A DNA stretch of 64,000 bases from Haematobia irritans. Lineage: Eukaryota > Arthropoda > Insecta > Diptera > Muscidae. The position numbers and the translations under genes are program-made. Numbering within the stretch: position 1 is the stretch's first letter; the number at the start of each line of letters is the position of its first letter. The notes beneath the pieces are model-generated. The model saw only the letters and a list, made by a program, of their open reading frames with translations. It was not told the origin of the DNA and ran no database searches. Location of the stretch: positions 70,034,669 through 70,098,668 of the forward strand of contig NC_134397.1 of NCBI RefSeq assembly GCF_050003625.1. The letters run 5' to 3'. Below are positions 56,614 to 64,000 of the stretch, piece after piece.

Positions 56614-59078
56614 AACAAGTATATACGGCCGTAAGTTCGGCCAGGCCGAAGCTTATGTACCCTCCATCATGGATTGCGTAGAAACTTCTTCTAAACACTG
56701 CCATCCACAATCGAATTACTTAAGTTGCGGTAACGCTTGCCGATGGCAAGGTATCTTAAAACCTCCTAACATCTTCTAAATTGTATGTAAGTCCATACGT
56801 GGTATATATTAAATCAAAAAAGATCGATCCAATACGTATATAATTCAGTTTGACAAAGTAGACATAAAATTTTGACAAAATTTTCTACAGAAAGAAAATA
56901 TTAAAAAATTTTCTATGGAAATAAAATTTTCACAAAATTTTCTATAGAAATAAAAATTTTGACAAAATTTTCTATAAAAAGAAAATTTTGACAAAAATTT
57001 CTACAGAAATAAAATGTTAACAAAATGTTCTATAGAAATAAACTTTTGACAAAATTTTCTATAGAAATAAAATCTTGGTCGATTATTTTTGGCTCGAGTG
57101 GCAACTATGATTATGAACCGAATAAAATTTGAACAAAATTTTCTATAGAAATAAAATTTTGACAAAATTTTCTATAGAAATAAAATTTTGACAAAATTTT
57201 CTATAGAAATAAAATTTTGACAATGATGAAAATTTTATTATGAACCGAATAAAATTTTAACAAAATTTTCTCTAGAAATAAAATTTTGACAACATTTTCT
57301 ATAGAAATAAAATTTTGGTAGATTATTTTTGGCTCTAGTGGCAACCATGATTATGGACCGATATGGACCAATTTTTGTGTGATTGGACCAATTTTGGTAT
57401 GGTTGTTAGCGACCATATACTAACACCACGTTCCTACTTTGAACCGGATCGGATGAATTTGGCTCCTCCAAGAGGCTCCGGAGGTCAAATCTGGAGAACG
57501 TTTTATATGGGGGCTATATATAATTATGGACCGATATGGACCATGTTCCAAATTACAACCGGATTGGATGAAATTTGCTTCTCTTGGAGACTTCGCAAGC
57601 CAAATCTGGGGTTTATATGGGGGCTATATATAATTATGAACCGATGTGGGCCAATTTTTGCACGGTTATTAGAGACCATATACCAATATCATGTACCAAA
57701 TTTCAGGCGGATCGGATAAAATTTGCTTCTCTTTGAGGCTCCGCAACCCAAATCTGGGGATCGGTTTATATGGGCGCTATATATAATTATGGACCGATGT
57801 GGACCAATTTTTGCACGGTTGTTAGAGACCATACACCAATACCATGTACCAAATTTCAGAGGGATCGGATGCAATTTGCTTCTCTTTGAGGCTTCGCAAG
57901 CCAAATCTGGGGATCGGTTTATATGGGGGCTATATATAATTATGGACCGATATGGACCATGTTCCAAATTACAACCGGATTGGATGAAATTTGCTTCTCT
58001 TGGAGACTTCGCAAGCCAAATCTGGGGTTTATATGGGGGCTATATATAATTATGAACCGATGTGGGCCAATTTTTGCACGGTTATTAGAGACCATATACA
58101 ACACCATGTACCAAATTTCAGCCGGATCGGATGAAATATGATTCTCTTAGAGGCTCCACTAGCCAAATCTGGGGATCGGTTTATATGGGGGCTATATATA
58201 ATTAAGGACCGATATGGACCAATTTTTGCATGGTTGTTAGAGACTATATACCAACATCATGTACCAAATTTCAGCCGGATCGGATGAAATTATCTTCTCT
58301 TTGAGGCTCCGCAAGCCAAATCTGGGGATCGGTTTATATGGGGGCTATATATAATTATGGACCGATGTGAACCAATTTTTCCATGGTTGTTAGAGACCAT
58401 ATACCAACATCATGTACCAAATTTCAGCCGGATCGGATGAAATATGCTTCTGTTAGAGGCTCCACAAGCCAAATCTGGCGATCGGTTTATATGGGGGCTA
58501 TATATAATTATGGACCGATGTGGACCAATTTTTGCATGGTTGTTAGAGACCATATACCAACACCATATACCAAATTTCAGCCGGATCGGATGAAATATGC
58601 TTCTCTTTTAGGCTCCACAAGCCAAATCTGGGGATCGGTTTATATGGGGGCTATATATAATTATGGACCGATGTGGACCAATTTTTGCATGGTTGTTAGA
58701 TATCATATACCAACACTATATACCAAATTTCAGCCGGATCGGATGAAATATGCTTCTTTTAGAGGCTCCACAAGCCAAATCTGAGGGTCCCTTTATATGG
58801 GGGCCATACGTAAAAGTGGACCGATATGGCCCATTTTCAATACCATCCGACCTACATCGATAACAACTACTTGTGCCAAGTTTCAAGTCGATAGCTTGTT
58901 TCGTTCGGAAGTTAGCGTGATTTCAACAGACGGACGGACGGACATGCTTAGATCGACTCAGAATTTCACCACGACCCAGAATATATATACTTTATGGGGT
59001 CTTAGAGCAATATTTCGATGTGTTACAAACGGAATGACAAAGTTTATATACCCCCATCCTATGATGGAGGGTATAAAA
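56614..59078 (+). mobile_element. HINE family A inside HINE family C
   Basis: AACAAGTATATACGGCCGTA with the GGCCAGGCC palindrome, then a minisatellite interrupted by GATTATTTTTGGCTC spacers (56840-57320). About ten 153-bp-type units follow, some duplicated as a block: 57480-57690 and 57905-58110 are near-identical. Then ACTTGTGCCAAGTTTCAAG, GACGGACGGACATG and the hairpin CATCCTATGATGGAGGGTAT. Confidence 0.85.
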
Positions 59079-59531
59079 ATTACTATTTTGGATAGAATTC
59101 TACCAACTGTGGCAACCGTGGTGGTAATACAAATTTATATTCTTTTTTTATAAGTTATATACATTGCATATTCATGTTTTAAGATAATAAAGTACTTAGA
59201 ACCATTTTTGTTTTGTACAATTTGTTTAAATTTAACGAAAATATTGTAGGGAAAATTGTTTGGGAATGTATGGAAAGGTAGGGAACTTTTTTGTCCTTGT
59301 AGGGTAAACCGAACATTTTCCCTGGCAACACTGACTACGAGCTACAGTCAGATTGAGACAAAGCACCCATAAACATGTACCCCTTAATTTTCTTAAATAT
59401 GCAACTGCGGTTTATCTCCCATACCTATATCAATGTTACCCCACAAATGCTTATGTTTACTAATTCAGTAAGGGTGGTTTAGGGTATGATATAGTCGGCC
59501 CCGCCCAACTTTCTACTTTACTTACTTGTTT
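59079..59531 (-). mobile_element. HINE family C, outer copy, terminal part
   Basis: Starts ACTATTTTGGATAGAATTC, repeating about 160 bp that is also present left of the inserted HINE A (56452-56613). It runs to GTTTAGGGTATGATATAGTC, GGCCCCGCCCAACTTTCTAC and ACTTACTTGTTTG. Confidence 0.8.
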
Positions 59532-61321
59532 GTTTATGAATATAAAATGCATCCCTCTTATCTGCTAAAAATATGGTAATGACATAGGCATTATACCTCT
59601 AGGTATTTGTACTACTCTGTTTGATTATTTCTCCAGTGTTGTTTTTGTTTGAGTTATCCCACTGAATTTTCGATGCCCTACCAGTTGATACACTGTTCCT
59701 TGTCGCCTTACGTGTCCCCTGCGTCCATTCATCCAACTCAGCCCACGCTCTCTAAGCTAATTACACTTTGGGTCCTAGCCCTTCATTCTGCACTTACGTT
59801 TGCGTTCCTCTTATTCCAGTATTCGTTGATTATTCTTTCGCTTTCCAATACTGTTCTTGGTCCCACTAAAATGTCTGTCAGTTTTCATTACCCTCACGTT
59901 ATTTGTAAGCCTTTAAAAGATTTAAGGTTTAGCTGGTAGTGGTGAATTTAAAGACTGGGTGCTTCAGTGATGGAACTCGAAGTATTGCAACTGTAGGCCT
60001 GAAGATAACTGTAGCGAATATCTGGAGTCGAAGGTGTCGGCAGTGCAATTGTACACCCGTGGATCGGAAAGTCTCGACGGGAGAACTGTTCCAGTAGTGA
60101 ATGCATATAATCGAAGGCCTCAGTGATGAAATTCGAGACCCGTATTGGCCCCAAATAAGTCAGTGGTGGATCTAAATCTAAAGAGTTAAGAACAGCAATA
60201 TTTTGAACCAGAAACAATTTTTTTGTGAGTTTAAGAATGTAAAAATCCAATCAACATAAGTATATGATCTGTCTGTTTCCTTCTCAGCTTAGGTTTCTTG
60301 TTCCAAAAAGAATGTTTCAAATTGTGGATTTATCTCTGAAAATTTATTTGAATTCATTTTCACAAGTTCGAACATGTATATTACAAATGCAATGACAATC
60401 TTATTATGCACATCATTCTATTTTCAACGCATACAATATTGGTAAATTAAATTTATTCTCATGCCTCTTTAGCACATTGTCACCTCTGTGTTATGTTGAT
60501 TTTAACCAAATACTGTGAAGTTAGACCTCAGTCTTTATTGTTACATCTTATTGCTCGTTGCAACATTTGTTCGTTTAAAGTGATATTTGATTTTTAAATA
60601 TACATCATTGTAGCCGTGCAACTTTTTGCTTAGTACAGCGTGTTGTAAGTAACTATGACAAGGATGTTTGGGTTTTTTTCTGATCTGTTGTATCAAAATT
60701 TCAAAACTATCTTACAAACTTTTTGAGTTTGCAGCTGAGGTGTTATAAAACTCGTACATTCGGTAGAATCCTTACAACTGAAAAATAGTGTTTAAATTTA
60801 TTTAGGCTTGAAAGAACTACAAAGATTAGAGAAAACAATAAATTAACCTCTTTTTTGTCGGCATTAGAGCGATAAGTACAAATATACACTGAAAAAAGCA
60901 TGCCCGGTAGGAACACTTTTAAGACACAAATATCTTTGAGTTTTTCGTACTTGAATTTAATTTATTAATTTTTGAGCTTCTTTCTTCATGTGATATTAAA
61001 GTCCTTTAAAAATGTGTTAACGACAATTTCAATTTCCAAATTCAGACTCGACTTCAAGTATAAATTATGCTATGTTTCAAGTAAAAAGCATCTATGAAAT
61101 AAAAAATATCTCCTATTTTTAAACGATTTTTTTTACTTTGCAGTGAAGAAACAAAAATTCTACCAATTTAAGTAGAATCAGAACTATGAAGACTTGACGA
61201 CTTGTCGACAAGGAAAACAATTTGTCAGACATATGCTTCTAATAGACAAAGCAAAATTCGCATCTATTCCGCATTACTTGAATGAGCACGACAGCTCTGA
61301 TAAAAATTGCCATTTCTAAAC
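59532..61321. other. Possible host intergenic DNA
   Basis: The longest stretch without HINE motifs after the IR region. The overlapping frames at 59649-59939 (+) and 59948-60250 (-) have no known domain, and no splice or promoter evidence supports them. An ACACTGAAAAAAGC word at 60888 could start an old element. Confidence 0.35.
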
Positions 61322-61816
61322 ACCCAAGATTGGAAGCTCGGTCTACATGGAGTATATTGCGAAACATGGACCGATACACACCTTAGGTTAGGTTAGGTTA
61401 GGTTAGGTTAGGTGGCAGCCCGATGTATCAGACTCACTTAGACTACTCAGTCCATTGTGAAACCACATTGGTGAACTTCTCCCTTATCACTGAGTGCTGC
61501 CCGATTCCATGTTAAGCTCAATGACAAGGGACCTACTTTTTATAGCCGAGTCCGAACGGCGTTCCACATTGCAGTGAAACCACTTAGAGAAGCTTTGAAA
61601 CCCTCAGAAATGTCACCAGCATTACTGAGGTGGGATAATCCACCGCTGAAAAACTTTTTGGTGTTCGGTCGAAGCAGGAATCGAACCCACGACCTTATGT
61701 ATGCAAGGCGAGCATGCTAACCATTACACCACGGTGGCTCCTATATTGATCAGTATATAAGATACAAACCTTATATGTGGGCCTTTAGAATTAGAATTTC
61801 AGGCAAATCGAATAAA
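61322..61816 (-). mobile_element. HINE family B scrap carrying the SINE
   Basis: 61322-61382 (GCTCGGTCTACATGGAGTAT, AAACATGGACCGATACACAC) and 61741-61816 (GGCCTTTAGAATTAG, TTTCAGGCAAATCGAAT) are pieces of one decayed family B unit. The SINE at 61383-61740 separates them and a family C HINE cuts the right side. Confidence 0.6.
61383..61740 (-). mobile_element. tRNA-derived SINE with LINE-like 3' tail, copy 2
   Basis: A 358-bp SINE matching the copy at 52163-52515 throughout. The head reads GGAGCCACCGTGGTGTAATG, with GGTTAGCATGCTC and GGTCGTGGGTTCGATTCC. The tail ends in five CCTAA units (TTAGG on the plus strand, 61384-61408). The target duplication is not clear. Confidence 0.88.
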
Positions 61817-62806
61817 AACAAGTAAGTAAAGTAGAAAGTCGGGCGGGACCGACTATATCATACCCTAAACCACCCTTACTGAATTAGTAATCATAAGCAT
61901 TTGTGGGGTAACATTGATATAGGTCTGGGAGATAAACCGCAGTTGCATATTTAAGAAAATTAAGGGGTACATGTTTACGGGTGCTTTGTCTCAATCTGAC
62001 TATAGCTCATAGTCAATGTTGCCAGGGAAAATATTCGGTTTACCCTACAAGGACAAAAAAAGTTCCCTACTTTCCCATACAATTTTCCCTACAATATGTT
62101 TCGTTAAATTTAAAAAAATTTACAAAACAAAAATGGTTCTAAGTACTTTATTATCTTAAAACATGAAAATGCAACGTATATAACTTAGAATATAAATTTG
62201 TATTACCACCACGGTTGCCACAGTTGGTAGAATTCTACCTAAAATAGTATTTTTTTTTTTTAAATCTCTGTAAAAATAAAATTTTGACAATAAATTCCAT
62301 AGAAATAAAATTTAGAGAAAAATTCCATAAAAATAAAATTTTGAGCAAATTTTTTATAGAAATAATATTTTGAAAATAATTTCTATAGAAATACAATTTG
62401 GAGAAAATTTTCTATAGAAATAAAATGTTGACAACATTTTCTACAGGAATAAAGTTTTGACAAAAATTTCTATAGAAATATGTGTTTGGTAGATTTGTGG
62501 TAATTTGTGGTAATCTTCAAATTTTGTTACATTTTTTTTTGGCACGAGTGGTAACTGTTGTTACCACACATTGTTAAAGATCAAGCCTTGCCGGCTTCTA
62601 ATTTCCTCCTCTAGAGCCACTAAAATGCAGAAATTATTACAAATTGTGTTGAGTGAAAATGTCCCTACATTGTTGCCCTACGTCCCTACAAGACGCTAAA
62701 TATTAGAAAAACCCTACATATAGGGAATTTCCCCTACTTCTAGCAACACTGGCTGTTTTGATATTGCACCTACGGAGTTAGTATGCCACTATTAAGCCCA
62801 TTATTA
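61817..62806 (+). mobile_element. HINE family C, outer copy of second nested pair
   Basis: AACAAGTAAGTAAAGTAGAA, GTCGGGCGGGACCGAC and CCTAAACCACCCTTACTGAA, with a minisatellite at 62265-62500 and CTAGAGCCACTAAAATGC. It stops at AGCCCATTATTA, where a second family C element starts. The junction is identical to the one at 55934/55935 read on the other strand. Confidence 0.85.
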
Positions 62807-64000
62807 AACAAGTAAGTAAAGTAGAAAGTCGGGCGGGGCCGACTATATCATACCCTAAACCACCATTACAGAATTAGTAATCATAAGCATTTGTGGGTAA
62901 CATATAGGTCTGGGAGATAAACCGCAGTTGCATATTTAAGAAAATTAAGGGGTACATGTCTATGGGTGCTTTGTGTCAATCTGACTATAGCTCATAGTCA
63001 TTGTTGGCAGGGAAAATGTTCGGTTTACCCTACACGGACAAAAAAAAGTTCCCTACTTTCCTATACATTCCCAAACAATTTTCCCTACAATATTTTTCGT
63101 TAAATTTAAACAAATTTTACAAAACAAAAATGGCTCTAAGTACTTTATTATCTTAAAACATGAATATGCGACGTATATAACTTGGAATATAAATTTGTAT
63201 TACGACCACGGTTGTCACAGTTGGTAGAATTCTACCCAAATTAGTAATCTTTTTTGTTAAGTCTTTATAAAAATAAAATTTTGGAAAAAGTTTCTATAAA
63301 CAAATTTTTGTGAGAAATTTTTCTATAGAAATAAAATTTTGATAATAAATTCTATAGAAATAAAATTTTGAGAAAAAATTCCAGAGAAATAAAATTTTGA
63401 GAAAATTTTTTATGGAAATAATATTTTGAAAAAAATTTCTATAGAAATACAATTTTGACAAAATATTCAATAGAAATAAAATGTTGACAAAATTTTCTAC
63501 AGAAATAAAGTTTACCACACATTGTTAAAGATCAAGCCTTGCCGGCTTCTAATTTGCTCCTCTAGAACCACCAAAATGTAAAAATTATTACAAATTGTGT
63601 TGAGTGAAAATGTCCTACATTGTGGCCCTACGTCCCTACAAGACGCTAAATATTAGAAAACCCCTACATATAGGGAATTTTCCCTACTTCTAGCAACACT
63701 GGCTGTGTTGATATTGCGCCTACGGAGTTAGTATGCCACTAATATTGAGCCCATTAATAAAAAAGAGAAAATCGTTAAATTAGTGTGGGTAATAAATACA
63801 AATTTGTAAAAATCGAGCAATATTCATATGTAAGAGCTAGAAGTACGTACAAGTACGATCGGCTAGTACATCAAAATTTGAAATTTGAGTAACATTGGTT
63901 AATAAATAAGAGTACTATGGCCAAATTTGGGAAAATCGAGCGATGCATATATATGGAAGCTATATCTAAATCTGAACCAATTTGCATAATATTTTGCGGG
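62807..64000 (+). mobile_element. HINE family C, inner copy, runs off the window
   Basis: AACAAGTAAGTAAAGTAGAA, GTCGGGCGGGGCCGAC and CCTAAACCACCATTACAGAA, a minisatellite at 63270-63515, GAGCCCATTAATAAAAAAGAG, then GGAAGCTATATCTAAATCTG units up to the window edge. Confidence 0.85.

Noticed and set aside
59649..60250. Two adjacent short frames as host genes
   Set aside because: No known motif or supporting signal; composition looks non-coding.
61384..61408. Interstitial insect telomere repeat
   Set aside because: The TTAGG run is the tail of a SINE, and related LINE copies end in the same motif.
63294..63518. Phe/Ile-rich frames (also 41485-41682 and 43876-44094)
   Set aside because: They are the 29-bp minisatellite in translation, not membrane proteins.
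53272..64000. A large inverted segmental duplication (palindrome arms at 53-59 and 62-64 kb)
   Set aside because: Sequences outside the outer family C ends differ between the two sides, so separate insertions of a dimer fit better.

Overview
The window looks like a repeat-dominated stretch of a calyptrate (muscid) fly genome. Three copies of a mariner that matches the horn-fly Himar1 (irritans) type at its ends and in its reading frame suggest Haematobia irritans or a close relative; this is inferred from remembered family features, not from a search. The only host-type gene I recognise is a divergent ionotropic receptor (IR) on the minus strand at 43-1872. It is complete except for one in-frame TAA at 349-351.

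The other 62 kb is a nest of transposable elements. The commonest are non-autonomous elements with the layout of Drosophila DINE-1/INE-1 (Helentron-associated, HINE): a GGCC-palindrome end beginning ACAAGTA, a central tandem array, a TCCGTCCGTC box, and a terminal GGGTATA hairpin. I define four families: A (GGTGGAGGGTA end), B (GGTGGTGGGTA), C (GTGGTTAGGGTA) and D (CACTACTGTGG). By convention a HINE is + when its ACAAGTA end is on the left. All four carry a central repeat with a 153-bp period; A and C also carry a 29-bp AT-rich minisatellite.

Layout: 0-2 kb IR gene. 3.3-9.7 kb family B HINE split by a complete CR1-like LINE with two intact ORFs. 10.3-11.2 kb internally deleted mariner-superfamily element. 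12.3-12.9 kb LINE fragment. 13.7-17.7 kb family A HINE carrying a MITE and a second HINE. 18.8-21.0 kb TIR-like element holding a SINE that holds a family D HINE. 22.8-26.5 kb antisense Jockey-like LINE split by a 5'-truncated RNase-H-bearing LINE with a 16-bp target duplication. 27.1-29.4 kb HINEs. 29.6-30.5 kb mariner within mariner. 31.2-36.4 kb HINE B, then HINE A split by a Himar-like mariner and by an unclassified TIR element. 37.8-39.7 kb hAT-like element with 8-bp target duplication. 39.7-44.2 kb SINE, full-length HINE A, and an A/D hybrid HINE with (TA)94. 45.9-50.3 kb two inverted DD37E transposons, each beside HINE sequence. 52.2-52.5 and 61.4-61.7 kb tRNA-derived SINE whose 3' tail matches the 23.5-26.0 kb LINE. 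53.3-59.5 and 61.8-64.0 kb nested family C HINEs that appear to have spread as a dimer.

Most long open frames outside the IR and transposase/RT regions come from the 153-bp repeats (153 = 3 x 51, stop-free in one frame) and are not listed as genes.
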